A stretch of 64,000 nucleotides of DNA. Origin: DASZBX01 sp035943635. Its GTDB lineage: Bacteria; Actinomycetota; Actinomycetes; Streptomycetales; Catenulisporaceae. A model generated the notes under the pieces. That model did not search any database. It worked only from the letters and a program-made list of their open reading frames with translations, and had not been told where the DNA came from. Positions 44,471-52,569 of the stretch are shown piece after piece. The DNA is taken from assembly GCA_035943635.1 (NCBI GenBank), contig DASZBX010000074.1, positions 1 to 64,000 of the forward strand, in the 5' to 3' direction. A program made the position numbers and the translations under genes. Positions within the stretch are counted from its first letter, which is position 1. Every line of letters starts with the position of its first letter.

Positions 44471-44663
44471 AGGAGCCGTATTCCCTTCGGAGGGGGTTTC
44501 GTGGACCGCGCCAGGGGCGGGCTTCGCAGTATGCGGCCACCGAAAGCCGTGGGGAAAGGGCTTCTGAACAGGACAAACGTCACACCGTCAACGGGAACGA
44601 ACACGCGTCCGGGATCGTTGTCTTAAGTAGTTGCACCGGCCGCGGGGAGCCGAATGCTTACCG

Positions 44664-45677
44664 CTACACCGACGATTCGCGCACGGTCAGCGTGGTCGCC
44701 AGGGTCAGCGAACCGACGGATTCCGCGTCCTGGCCGCCGATCCGCGCGGTCAGCAATCGGACCAGGCCGGCGGCCACCTCCGCTATCGGCTGGCGGACCG
44801 AGGACAGCCCAGGTTCGCAGGACTGCGCGACGCCCAGGTCGTCGAAACCGACCAGGGCCACGTCCTGCGGCACCCGCCGCCCGGCCTTGGCCAGCGCGGT
44901 CAGGGCGCCGCGGGCCATCAGGTCCGAGGCGGCGAACACCGCGTCCAGCTCCGGTTCCCGCTCCAGCAGCTCCAGCATCGCGTCGGTCCCGGACTGCTCG
45001 GTGAAGCTGCCGTTCGCGACCAGCGGCGCCAGCCCGGCCGCCTCCAGGGCCTGGTGGTATCCGGCCAGCCGGTCCAGGCCGGCGGTCATGTCGGTCGGGC
45101 CGGTGATCGTGCCGATCAGGCGCCGCCCGCCCGCGACCAGGTGCTCGGCGGCCTGGCGGGCGCCGAGCACGTTGTCCACGTCCACCGACGCTATCGCCAG
45201 CCCGGCCTGGGCCGGCCGGCCGTCGTACACCACCGGGATCCCGGCGTTGATCAGGGCCCTGGGCAGCGGGTTGTCGTCGTGCACGGAGGCCAGGATCACG
45301 CCGTCGACGTGCCCGGAGGTGCAGTAGTCCTCCATCCGCTCGTACGTGCCGCCGCTGGTCGTGCGCGACTGCATGAGCAGCACCAGCTGGATCTCGCTGC
45401 CGTCCAGGGCATGGTTGATCTCGCTGGCCAGCCGGGTCAGGTACGGGTCGGCGAAGAAGAAGACGTCCGGCTCCGGGATGATCAGGGCGATGGAGTCGGT
45501 CCGCCGGGTGACCAGGGTGCGCGCGGCCCGGTTGGGCACGAAGCCCAGCTCCCGGATCGCCGCCTGGACCCGCTCGCGGGCCTCCGGGGAGACCTTGGGC
45601 GAGCGGTTGATCACCCGGGAGACCGTGGCCCTGGAGACCCCGGCGTGCTCGGCTACCGTCTCGAGTGTCGCGGCCAA
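44664..45677 (-). CDS. LacI-family transcriptional regulator (CebR/BglR-like)
   Basis: A 337-residue repressor with an N-terminal LacI helix-turn-helix ('TLETVAEHAGVSRATVSRVI', hinge 'NRAARTLVTRRTDSIALIIP') and a periplasmic-binding-protein-like sugar domain. The TTG at 45677 is chosen because AAGGAGG lies eight bases upstream; a longer frame to 45698 would contain that site. It lies downstream of the beta-glucosidase gene on the same strand. The two 14-bp palindromes before that gene are the obvious operators, with a beta-glucoside such as cellobiose as likely inducer. Confidence 0.92.
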   Translation of the reverse strand: MAATLETVAEHAGVSRATVSRVINRSPKVSPEARERVQAAIRELGFVPNRAARTLVTRRTDSIALIIPEPDVFFFADPYLTRLASEINHALDGSEIQLVLLMQSRTTSGGTYERMEDYCTSGHVDGVILASVHDDNPLPRALINAGIPVVYDGRPAQAGLAIASVDVDNVLGARQAAEHLVAGGRRLIGTITGPTDMTAGLDRLAGYHQALEAAGLAPLVANGSFTEQSGTDAMLELLEREPELDAVFAASDLMARGALTALAKAGRRVPQDVALVGFDDLGVAQSCEPGLSSVRQPIAEVAAGLVRLLTARIGGQDAESVGSLTLATTLTVRESSV

Positions 45678-45782
45678 CGCCGTCGCCTCCTTGTCCAATC
45701 GCCTGTGCGGCCCGTTCCACCGTGCGCGCGCGGCCGCCCGGCCGGGCCCGGCCGGACCGAGGGCTCGGCCCGCGGGCCGCGC

Positions 45783-47225
45783 TCAGCCGCGCTCGGCGGC
45801 GATGAGGGAACGGTACCAGTGCGCGGAGGCCTTCCAGGTCCGCTTCTGGGACGGATAGTCCACATAGAGCAGGCCGAACCGCTTGGAGTAGCCGTAGGCC
45901 CACTCGAAGTTGTCCAGCAGGGACCACTGGAAGTACCCGCGCAGGTCCACCCCGGCCTCGATCGCCCGGGCCGCGGCGTCCAGGTGCCCGGACAGGTAGG
46001 AGATCCGGTCCGGGTCGTTGACCAGGCCGTCCGGCCCGGCGTAGTCGTCCGAGGCCATCCCGTTCTCGGTGATCATCAGCGGCAGGTCCGGGTGCTCGCG
46101 GTGCAGGCGCAGCAGCAGGTGGTAGAGCGCGTCGGCGTCGATCGGCCAGTCCATCGCGGTGCGCGAGCCCGGGATCCGGGGGAAGCGCAGGTGCTCGGAG
46201 CCCGGGTAGCAGTTCGGGCCGTGGTGGGTGTCCCACTCGCCGGACTCGGACGCCTCGGGCGCGGCCACCACGGTCGGGGAGTAGTAGTTCACCCCGAGCA
46301 CCGCCAGCGGCTGCTTGATGATCTCCAGGTCGCCGTCCTGGACGAACGACCAGTCGGTGATGTGCCGGGTGTCCTCCAGCACGTCGGCCGGGTAGCTGCC
46401 GCGCAGCAGCGGGTCCAGGAAGACCCGGTTGGCGATCCCGTCGATCCGGCGCACCGCGTCCTGGTCCTCGGGCCGGTCGCTGGCCCCGCGCACGGCGCAC
46501 AGGTTCAGCGTGATCGAGGTCTCCGGCTGGTGGCCGAGCGCGGCGGTCAGCGCGCCCACGGCCAGGCCGTGGGACAGGTTCAGGTGGTGCACCGCGGCCA
46601 GCGAGGCCAGCGGCTCGGTCCGGCCCGGGGCGTGCGCGCCGGCCGCGTAGCCGAGGTAGGCCGCGCACCAGGGCTCGTTGTGGGTGGTCCACATGGCGAT
46701 CCGGTCGCCGAGCCGCTCGCCGACGTACCCGGCGTACTCGGCGAACCGGTACGCGGTGTCCCGGTTGGTCCAGCCGCCCGCGTCCTCGAGCTCCTGCGGC
46801 AGGTCCCAGTGGTAGAGCGTGAGCACGGGTTTGATCCCGCGCTCGAGCAGCCCGTCGGTCAGCCGCTCGTAGAAGTCCAGCCCGGCGGAGTTGGCCGGCC
46901 CGCTGCCGCCCGGCTGGATCCGGGGCCAGGCGGTGGAGAACCGGTAGGCGGTGACGCCGAGCTGGACCAGCTGGTCGAAGTCCTGGGCCCAGCGGTGGTA
47001 GTGGTCGACCGCTATGTCGCCGGTGTCGCCGTTGTGTACCTTGCCCGGAGTGCGGGCGTAGGTGTCCCAGATACTGGCCGTCCGCCCGTCGGCGTCGTGC
47101 GCCCCCTCGATCTGGTAGGCGGACGTCGCCACGCCCCACCAGAAGTCGGCCGGAAAGCGCCGCGGCGCTTTCGGCGGCGTGGGCGCGGGGGCGGACTCGG
47201 CGTGCGCGAGTGTGCTGCCAGGCAT
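45783..47225 (-). CDS. GH1 beta-glucosidase
   Basis: A 480-residue family 1 glycosidase that releases glucose from cellobiose and aryl beta-glucosides. 'FPADFWWGVATSAYQIEGA' is the GH1 N-terminal signature, the acid/base Glu lies in 'TTHNEPWC' and the nucleophile Glu in 'MITENGM'. No signal peptide, so it hydrolyses imported sugars in the cytoplasm. ATG at 47225 with AGAGGA upstream. The LacI gene follows by 105 bases, and the paired operators sit 36-73 bases upstream of the start. Confidence 0.95.
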   Translation of the reverse strand: MPGSTLAHAESAPAPTPPKAPRRFPADFWWGVATSAYQIEGAHDADGRTASIWDTYARTPGKVHNGDTGDIAVDHYHRWAQDFDQLVQLGVTAYRFSTAWPRIQPGGSGPANSAGLDFYERLTDGLLERGIKPVLTLYHWDLPQELEDAGGWTNRDTAYRFAEYAGYVGERLGDRIAMWTTHNEPWCAAYLGYAAGAHAPGRTEPLASLAAVHHLNLSHGLAVGALTAALGHQPETSITLNLCAVRGASDRPEDQDAVRRIDGIANRVFLDPLLRGSYPADVLEDTRHITDWSFVQDGDLEIIKQPLAVLGVNYYSPTVVAAPEASESGEWDTHHGPNCYPGSEHLRFPRIPGSRTAMDWPIDADALYHLLLRLHREHPDLPLMITENGMASDDYAGPDGLVNDPDRISYLSGHLDAAARAIEAGVDLRGYFQWSLLDNFEWAYGYSKRFGLLYVDYPSQKRTWKASAHWYRSLIAAERG

Positions 47226-47260
47226 GGACCGGTTTTCCTCTCGGGAGTGTCGCGATCACG

Positions 47261-47298
47261 AGAGAGCGCTCTCACAGATAGATGTGAGAGCGCTCTCA
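47261..47298 (-). promoter_or_regulatory. Two LacI/CebR-type operators upstream of the beta-glucosidase
   Basis: TGAGAGCGCTCTCA is a perfect 14-bp palindrome at 47285-47298, and a copy with one outer mismatch is at 47261-47274, centred 24 bases away. They resemble the CebR site TGGGAGCGCTCCCA. The spacing of just over two helix turns allows cooperative binding. Confidence 0.8.
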
Positions 47299-47592
47299 TC
47301 CACGCCCAAGAGTCTCCTAGACCCGGGCGGCCTGTCAAGGGCCGGGGGGTGGCCGGTACCGGTACCGGCGGCGGGGCCTGCGGGGTTGGCGGCGGGCCGG
47401 GCGGCCCGGGCCGAAAGTTTCGTCGGCCGGGGGATCTTCGAGGGTTGGCGTGCCGGAGGTCCGGGACGGCCGGACGTGTGTATGAGGCCTGAATGAGTCC
47501 GGGTTGACTCGTGATCAGATCCGTTGCGCGGCATCGGGTGCGGCGGCACGTGGGTCGGCCCCGGGGTTGTGCGGCGATGCGTCGCGAGGATC
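47299..47592. other. Intergenic region upstream of the beta-glucosidase
   Basis: About 290 bases of GC-rich sequence between the operators and the HIT remnant. No gene with acceptable codon use was found; the far upstream region of the GH1 promoter is all I can assign. Confidence 0.35.
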
Positions 47593-47722
47593 TACTCGCG
47601 GGGGCTGGTGATCTTTCCGGTGATCCGTTTCAGGACGGCCGCGAGGTCGTCGTCCGAAGCGATCGGGGAGTGCCAGGTGAGCGCCGGCCCGCGACGATGT
47701 CACAGAAGATGCAGTCACTCAC
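47593..47722 (-). pseudogene. HIT-family protein remnant, middle missing and frameshifted
   Basis: From a GTG at 47722 (GGAG upstream) the frame reads 'VSDCIFCDIVAG', the Cys-Cys N terminus of HIT hydrolases. In a different frame the region then reads 'PALTWHSPIASDDDLAAVLK' and ends at TAG 47593, resembling a HIT C-terminal tail. About 90 residues, including the HxHxH catalytic triad, are gone. Confidence 0.55.
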
Positions 47723-47760
47723 GCGAGCTCCGCTCCGTCATTTTCACGCGACGGCGATCG

Positions 47761-48204
47761 TCAGTTGATGTCGAACTCGTTGCCCTCGGGGTCCAGCATG
47801 GCGACTGCGTAGTGGTTGAAGCCCTCGGTGTACAAGGCCTGTAGGAACGTCGCGCCGAGGTCGACGAGTCGGGCCGCCTCCGCGTCGACCCGCTGCTTGC
47901 GGATGTCCATCGGGACTTCGCGGCCGCCGCTGGCGCCGATGTCCAGGTGCAGGCGGTTCGTGATGGTTTTTCGGTCGGGCACCACCTGGAACCAGATCCG
48001 CGGCCCGCGGCCCTCGGGGTCGACGATGCTGTCCGCGCCGAGGCCGAGTTCCTCCTCCGGCAGGCCGAAGTCGCGCCAGTAGTCGTCCCAGGTGGCGAAG
48101 CCGCTCGGCGGGGCTTCGAGCTCATAGTCCAGGGCGGCGGCCCAGAAGCGGGCGAGCGGCTCGGGGTCGGCGCAGTTGATCACCAGTTGGAAGCGGGCAG
48201 CCAT
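47761..48204 (-). CDS. VOC (glyoxalase-like) family protein
   Basis: A 147-residue protein with paired beta-alpha-beta-beta-beta units of the vicinal oxygen chelate fold: 'FQLVINCADPEPLARFWAAA', 'ITNRLHLDIGA' and the closing 'YAVAMLDPEGNEFDIN', where Glu is a typical metal ligand. Substrate unknown. The ATG at 48204 has GAGGAGAG upstream. It is divergent from the ribbon-helix-helix gene, sharing a 117-base intergenic region. Confidence 0.82.
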   Translation of the reverse strand: MAARFQLVINCADPEPLARFWAAALDYELEAPPSGFATWDDYWRDFGLPEEELGLGADSIVDPEGRGPRIWFQVVPDRKTITNRLHLDIGASGGREVPMDIRKQRVDAEAARLVDLGATFLQALYTEGFNHYAVAMLDPEGNEFDIN

Positions 48205-48293
48205 GGTCTCTCCTCGAAGTCGGCGTCGGCGTTGACGGCGGGTCGGCGCCAGTATGCCGGGGCCCGCCGACAACGGCTCCGACGCTACTAAAT

Positions 48294-48315
48294 TAGCTTG
48301 CTAGCATGCTATGGT
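48294..48315 (+). promoter_or_regulatory. Operator-like repeat overlapping a leaderless -10 box
   Basis: TAGCTTGC-TAGCATGC-TA (48294-48311) is two 8-base direct repeats that also form a palindrome TAGCATGCTA. TATGGT at 48310-48315 is a -10 box six bases before the ATG at 48322, so the mRNA is probably leaderless and a bound repressor would block it. Confidence 0.5.
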
Positions 48316-48321
48316 CAGACC

Positions 48322-48510
48322 ATGGGTGAGGAAGACGTCAAGCAGTTCAACGTGTACCTGCCGGTGGGGCTGATCAGGCAGGTCAAGCACCACGCGATCG
48401 AGGCGGAGATGTCCCTGTCCGCCCTGGTCGCCGAGGCGCTCCGGGCCTACCTCGACGACACCCGGACGCAGCAACCACACCAGCCGCAAACGAACGACGA
48501 GGAGGCCTGA
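48322..48510 (+). CDS. Ribbon-helix-helix (CopG/Arc-type) DNA-binding protein
   Basis: A 62-residue protein with the RHH pattern: beta strand 'VKQFNVYLPVGLIRQVKHHA' followed by 'MSLSALVAEALRAYLDD', then a Gln/Asp-rich tail. It has no ribosome binding site but a -10 box six bases before the ATG, indicating a leaderless transcript. The TAGCnTGC repeats in the promoter are a fitting target for autorepression. Two downstream genes (VOC and methyltransferase) follow in the same direction within 20 bases of each other. Confidence 0.8.
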   Translation: MGEEDVKQFNVYLPVGLIRQVKHHAIEAEMSLSALVAEALRAYLDDTRTQQPHQPQTNDEEA

Positions 48511-48511
48511 C

Positions 48512-48856
48512 ATGGCGACCAAGGGCATCGAAGCTCTGTTCCTGGAGACCCACAACTGGGGCAAGACGGCCAAGTTCTTCCAGGAACTGGGCTACGAAGT
48601 GGAGTTCACCACCGACCACGGCTCCGGCCAGCTGCGCAACGGCACCGGCGCCTACATCTTCCTGGTCGAAGTCCCGCCGAGCCAGGAACCGCAGTCGCAG
48701 ATCGTCCTCGGCGTGGCCGACGCGGACGCGTTCCGGCCCGGTCCGGTCGTCGAAGTGGTCACGCCGTTCCAGGACACCCACTACGGCACCCGGGAGATGG
48801 TCGTGCGCGACCCGGACGGGCGCACCTGGAATCTGCAGGCCCCCGGCCGGAACTGA
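48512..48856 (+). CDS. VOC family protein
   Basis: A 114-residue single glyoxalase/bleomycin-resistance-fold protein ('EALFLETHNWGKTAKFFQEL', 'GAYIFLVEVP', 'MVVRDPDGRTWNLQAPG'). It begins one base after the RHH stop, so the pair is co-transcribed and probably co-translated. Substrate unknown; a second VOC protein is encoded divergently, suggesting related small-molecule binding. Confidence 0.83.
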   Translation: MATKGIEALFLETHNWGKTAKFFQELGYEVEFTTDHGSGQLRNGTGAYIFLVEVPPSQEPQSQIVLGVADADAFRPGPVVEVVTPFQDTHYGTREMVVRDPDGRTWNLQAPGRN

Positions 48857-48873
48857 CCTGAGGAGAACCCGAC

Positions 48874-49737
48874 ATGGTGGCAGCAGAAGGAAGCGTGGCC
48901 CCGGAGAGCTCGGCGGTCCGCGTCGCGTTGTGGCGGGCCCTGCACGTGCGGCTCGACCCGCCGCCGCACGTGCTCGACGACGAGATCGGCCTGCGGCTGG
49001 CCGCGCCGGACGACGGGTGGACGGACCGTCCGGACATGGATCCGCAGGGCACCCGGCCGTTCCGCGCGTCCATCGTGGCGCGGGCCCGGTTCATCGAGGA
49101 CCTGGTCGCCGAGCAGGCGGGCGGTCCCGGCGTCGACCAGTACGTGCTGCTCGGCGCCGGTCTGGACACGTTCGCCCAACGTCGGCCGGAGCTGGCCGCC
49201 GGGCTGCGGGTGTTCGAGGTCGACCAGCCCGACCCGCAGGAGTGGAAGCGGCGGCGGCTGGTCGAGCTCGGTTACGGCGTCCCGGACTGGCTCCGGTTCG
49301 TGCCGGTCGACTTCGAGGCCGGGCAGTCCTGGTGGGAGCGGCTGCCGGCGGCCGGGTTCGACGGCGGGCGCCCGGCGGTCGTGGCGGCCACCGGCGTGAG
49401 CATGTACCTGACCAGGGACGCGATCTCGGCCATGCTCTGCCGGATCGCGGCGCTGGCTCCGGGATCCACCCTGGCGATGACGTTCATGCCGCCGCTGGAG
49501 CTGCTGGACCCGGATTTGCGGCCCGGGATGGAGGCGGCGGCGCGCGGCGCGCAGGCGTCCGGCACGCCGTTCCTCAGCTTCTTCAGCCCGGAGCAGGCGG
49601 TGGATCTGGCCCGCGAGGCCGGATTCCGGGACGTGCGGCACGTGTCCGCAGCCACCCTCACCGAGCGCTACTTCGCCGACCGGACCGACGGCCTGCACAC
49701 GTCGAACGGGGAAGAAATGCTGGTGGCGAACACATAG
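48874..49737 (+). CDS. Class I SAM-dependent methyltransferase (LCM/TIGR00027 type)
   Basis: A 287-residue methyltransferase of the leucine carboxyl methyltransferase superfamily: 'RARFIEDLV', the SAM motif 'YVLLGAGLDTFAQRRP', 'FEVDQPDPQEWKRRRL', and 'VAATGVSMYLT' (motif IV region). Actinobacterial members methylate small-molecule carboxylates or hydroxyls, but this one is unassigned. ATG at 48874, 17 bases after the VOC gene, with GAGGAGAA upstream. Confidence 0.85.
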   Translation: MVAAEGSVAPESSAVRVALWRALHVRLDPPPHVLDDEIGLRLAAPDDGWTDRPDMDPQGTRPFRASIVARARFIEDLVAEQAGGPGVDQYVLLGAGLDTFAQRRPELAAGLRVFEVDQPDPQEWKRRRLVELGYGVPDWLRFVPVDFEAGQSWWERLPAAGFDGGRPAVVAATGVSMYLTRDAISAMLCRIAALAPGSTLAMTFMPPLELLDPDLRPGMEAAARGAQASGTPFLSFFSPEQAVDLAREAGFRDVRHVSAATLTERYFADRTDGLHTSNGEEMLVANT

Positions 49738-49986
49738 CGCGCCTGGCAGCCGGGTCGGCGGGACGCGGCGCGCCCCGGCGCGCCTGGCTGACTTGGCGCG
49801 GGTTCCCTCGAATTGGTGATGGCTGAGCCGATCGGGTCGCGGGACTCGCCGGGAGCATGGCGCCGATCGGGGTGAATACGCGCTCATCCTCGCATGATCG
49901 CTGGCCGTGAGGCAGTGCGCTGTCCTACCCTTCAGGAACCGGGCCGGCCGGACCCATCTCACCGATTCCAACTGCGTAGGGGATAT

Positions 49987-50460
49987 ATGAACGCCTTGCC
50001 GCCGATCGTGGATCACGACGAACGAGACGCCCTGGTGGTCCGCACCGACTACGGGGACGAAGAAGCGTGGCAGGCCGTGGTGAAGGCGCTCGGCGAGCCG
50101 TGGGCGGACGGCGAGCTGAAGTCGTTCGTGCACTTCGTCGACGATCCGATCTGGGCCGGCGCCAGCGTCGACCAGGTGTTGGCCGCGGTGGCCGGCGAGG
50201 AGTCGCTGGGCGTGGTCTTCATCGCCGACCAGGTGACCATGCAGGCCGAACACCATGCGCTGCTCGCGGTGAACGCCTTCACCCGCGAGGAGTTGGGCGA
50301 CGAGTGCTACGAGGAGACGGTCGAGTTCGGCCGCGAGTTCCGCACGGCGCCGATAGGAGTGCAGGACGTCTACGCGAACGTCCACGTCGCCAACCTGGGC
50401 TTCGAAGAGTACGCCGAAGGTGCCCGGGACTATCCCGAGGGCGTCTACCGGTCGTTCTGA
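49987..50460 (+). CDS. DUF6924 domain-containing protein
   Basis: A 157-residue soluble protein with the DUF6924 pattern ('ALVVRTDYGDEEAWQAVVKA', 'FVDDPIWAGASVDQVLAA', 'EFRTAPIGVQDVYANVHVAN'). Function unknown. AGGGG lies just before the ATG at 49987. The 250 bases before it hold no gene. Confidence 0.75.
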   Translation: MNALPPIVDHDERDALVVRTDYGDEEAWQAVVKALGEPWADGELKSFVHFVDDPIWAGASVDQVLAAVAGEESLGVVFIADQVTMQAEHHALLAVNAFTREELGDECYEETVEFGREFRTAPIGVQDVYANVHVANLGFEEYAEGARDYPEGVYRSF

Positions 50461-50492
50461 TCGGGGACTGCTCGCGTCGGCGACCGCGAGCT

Positions 50493-50541
50493 GTCGGTAA
50501 CCGCTCTCTGCAGGTTACCGGTCCCGTCGGTAACCGCTCTC
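50493..50541. repeat. Direct repeat GTCGGTAACCGCTCTC, two copies
   Basis: The same 16 bases occur at 50493-50508 and 50526-50541, with a degenerate version just before. The intervening GGTTACCG adds an inverted copy. It lies directly downstream of the DUF6924 gene in a gene-free stretch. Confidence 0.6.
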
Positions 50542-50594
50542 CGAACCGGCTGTCCGGCCGCGCGTTGCCGGACTGTGGCCGGGCCGAAGCCGGG

Positions 50595-50664
50595 CTCTGA
50601 TTCGCCGCCGAGTTCGGCCGGGGTAGTCCGTACTCTGCTTCGCCGCCGAGACCGGCCGGGGCAG
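50595..50664. repeat. 32-base tandem repeat, two copies
   Basis: CTCTGmTTCGCCGCCGAG-type units at 50595-50626 and 50633-50664 share 28 of 32 bases, pitch 38 bases. The second copy forms the left arm of the terminator hairpin that follows. Confidence 0.6.
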
Positions 50665-50693
50665 ATCGTGCTCTGACAGCACCTGCCCCGGCC
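50654..50693. terminator. Strong two-part hairpin between convergent genes
   Basis: Outer arms 50654-50664/50683-50693 (11 pairs) and inner arms GTGCT/AGCAC (50668-50672/50678-50682). It serves the DUF6924 gene and the convergent low-complexity gene. Confidence 0.65.
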
Positions 50694-50761
50694 GCTCTCG
50701 ACCCGATCTGCCCGACCAAACCGATCTGCCCGGCCTACCTGATCAACCTGACCAACCCGGC

Positions 50762-51313
50762 CTACCCGGTCGTCCCGCCGATCGCTCCGCCGATGAGCGA
50801 CCCGACCGCGCCGGCCAACCCGCCCACCAACCCGCCCAGCAGTCCCTGATCCGCGGTCGGCGTGGCCGACGGCGAACCGCCCGACCCCGCACCAGACCCA
50901 GACCCCGAACCCGGTCCCGGTCCCGTGGTCGGCGCGGACGCCCCAGTCGGCCCGACCGTCCTGGTCGCGCCGCCCGCGGGCCTGCTCGCGCCGCCGGGGG
51001 AGTGGCCCGATGCCGGTCCGGACGGGTCGCCGGTGCCCGGGCCCGTCCCGCCGTCGGCCGAGCCCGCGCCGAGTCCGCCGAGCGGCGCGGGGGCGAGCGT
51101 CCCGCCCTGCGCGCCGCCGGACGCGTACGGGCCCCCGCCGGGCGCCGGGCTGCCGGTGGCCGAGGAGTTGCCGTGGAAGAGGACGAACGCCCCCGCGATC
51201 AGCGCCATCCCGGCCGCTGCGGAGGCCAGGGCCTCCGCCGCCTTGCGCAGGGGCCCGGCCTCGCGGCGCGGCCAGCCGCGCCGGCCCCGTGGCCGCCACC
51301 CTATTCGAAGCAT
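50762..51313 (-). CDS. Low-complexity Gly/Pro/Ser/Thr-rich membrane-anchored protein
   Basis: A 183-residue protein: an Arg-rich N terminus ('RIGWRPRGRRGWPRRE'), one hydrophobic helix (about 30-47), a long disordered Gly/Ser/Pro/Thr region with an (SG)n-like segment, and a C-terminal Gly/Leu-rich hydrophobic stretch ('LLGGLVGGLAGAVGSLIGGA'). It is likely to be exported with the tail outside. No family is recognised, and low-complexity composition makes the call tentative. Confidence 0.5.
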   Translation of the reverse strand: MLRIGWRPRGRRGWPRREAGPLRKAAEALASAAAGMALIAGAFVLFHGNSSATGSPAPGGGPYASGGAQGGTLAPAPLGGLGAGSADGGTGPGTGDPSGPASGHSPGGASRPAGGATRTVGPTGASAPTTGPGPGSGSGSGAGSGGSPSATPTADQGLLGGLVGGLAGAVGSLIGGAIGGTTG

Positions 51314-51627
51314 GCGATTCTGCCTATCCGTGTTCGTCCGACCACTGTCAGATCACCATCGTGGTGGATGCCGGGGATGTATGGGGCCGAATGTGCGAAG
51401 AAATACCTTCCCCGGGTGGTTTTCCAGGCAAAGTTTTGGCCAGGTCACCGGCCGTGCGGTGGGGTCCGGAGAACGCCGGCCCGCGGTGTGCGCCCCCTGA
51501 GCCCCATCCGCCCCACGCACCCCGTACGCCACCCCCCGGGCGCTCCCCTCCGCCCCGGCCCCCGCGCCCCGCCCGTGAACCCCGCTCTCCCCGGCATCCC
51601 GCCGCCCGACCGGCTCCGGACACAGGA

Positions 51628-51662
51628 CGGCCCCCGCCTGGATGCGTCAGAGGCGGGGGCCG
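51628..51662 (-). terminator. Terminator-like hairpin after the chaplin gene
   Basis: CGGCCCCCGCCT at 51628-51639 pairs perfectly with 51651-51662 around an 11-base loop, about 65 bases after the chaplin stop. Confidence 0.65.
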
Positions 51663-51728
51663 TGGTCTTGCGGGACGAACCGGGCGGGCAGATCGTGTCC
51701 GCCCGGCCCGTCCGGTCACTGCGGGGTA

Positions 51729-52298
51729 CTAGCTGATCGAGCAGGTGGTGCCGTGCAGGTGGTCGTGCACGGCCGAGATGCCCACGTTGGTGCCGCACAG
51801 CTCGACCGGCACGGTCGCGCCGAGGTTCACCACGTTGCCGGAGATGGTGCCGCCGGAGTACTCCGACGTGCCGACGGCGGACGCGAGCGGCCCTGCGGTG
51901 CCGAAGCTGCAGGTGGTGCTGTCGGCCAGTTCCTCGGTTCCGGCGACGTCCGCGTTGGTGCCGCAGACCTCGGCCGGCACGCCCAGGGCCACGTTCGCCA
52001 CGTTGCCGGACACGGTGCCGCCGTTGTGGGTGGCGTAGCCGGCGACCTCCGCGGTGTGGGCCGCGGTGCAGTCGGTGCCCATGAACTCGTTGGTGAACGA
52101 CCCGCCGTTGACGCCGGTCCCGCACAGCAGGACGGGAACCTCGCCGGCGGCGCCGACCACGGTGCCGGACACGGTGCCGTGGCTGTTGGAGGCGTCTCCG
52201 GAGACGGTGGCGTCCGCGTAGGCAGCGCCCCCGACACCGATGACCAGTCCGGAGGCGGCGGCGGCGAGCGCCAGCCCGCGCTTGGCAAACCCATGCAT
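51729..52298 (-). CDS. Chaplin-family secreted protein with three chaplin domains
   Basis: A 189-residue preprotein: signal peptide ('GLALAAAASGLVIGVGGAAYA', cleavage after AYA), then three chaplin-like repeats. Each has the pattern SG-x-V-V...VPV-x-x-CGT...C with two cysteines ('EVPVLLCGT', 'GVPAEVCGT', 'TVPVELCGT'). Chaplins are amyloid-forming surfactants coating aerial hyphae and spores. Streptomyces forms have either one domain or two plus a sortase signal; here three occur without an LAxTG anchor. ATG at 52298 with GAGG upstream. Confidence 0.85.
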   Translation of the reverse strand: MHGFAKRGLALAAAASGLVIGVGGAAYADATVSGDASNSHGTVSGTVVGAAGEVPVLLCGTGVNGGSFTNEFMGTDCTAAHTAEVAGYATHNGGTVSGNVANVALGVPAEVCGTNADVAGTEELADSTTCSFGTAGPLASAVGTSEYSGGTISGNVVNLGATVPVELCGTNVGISAVHDHLHGTTCSIS

Positions 52299-52569
52299 CT
52301 TTGTAGACCTCAGTTGCTCTAGACGTCGGTGGGAGACCCTTGACAATCTCCCCTTCGCACTGGCGCAACGAAGCACCGCGGCCCCGGTTACGTGGCCCCG
52401 GGCGAAGATCGCCGGGATTCCCCCGGTCGGCCCAATACACGCCAATCGGCTCAATGGCTCTGCAGACCTGTGGGTATGCCGACGGGCCGGCGTCCCGGCC
52501 GGGGCCGGTGCGCCGGCCCGTGCGGGTCGGTCGGGTGAAGCGGTGGTGCGGGGGCGGGCGCCCGGCGGC

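Noticed and set aside
44631..47492. 953-codon plus-strand open frame
   Set aside because: Antisense to the LacI and beta-glucosidase genes, whose motifs and operators are unmistakable.
47511..47844. Plus-strand frames of 85-106 codons
   Set aside because: Codon bias is poor, and the minus strand shows HIT-like ends and a VOC gene tail.
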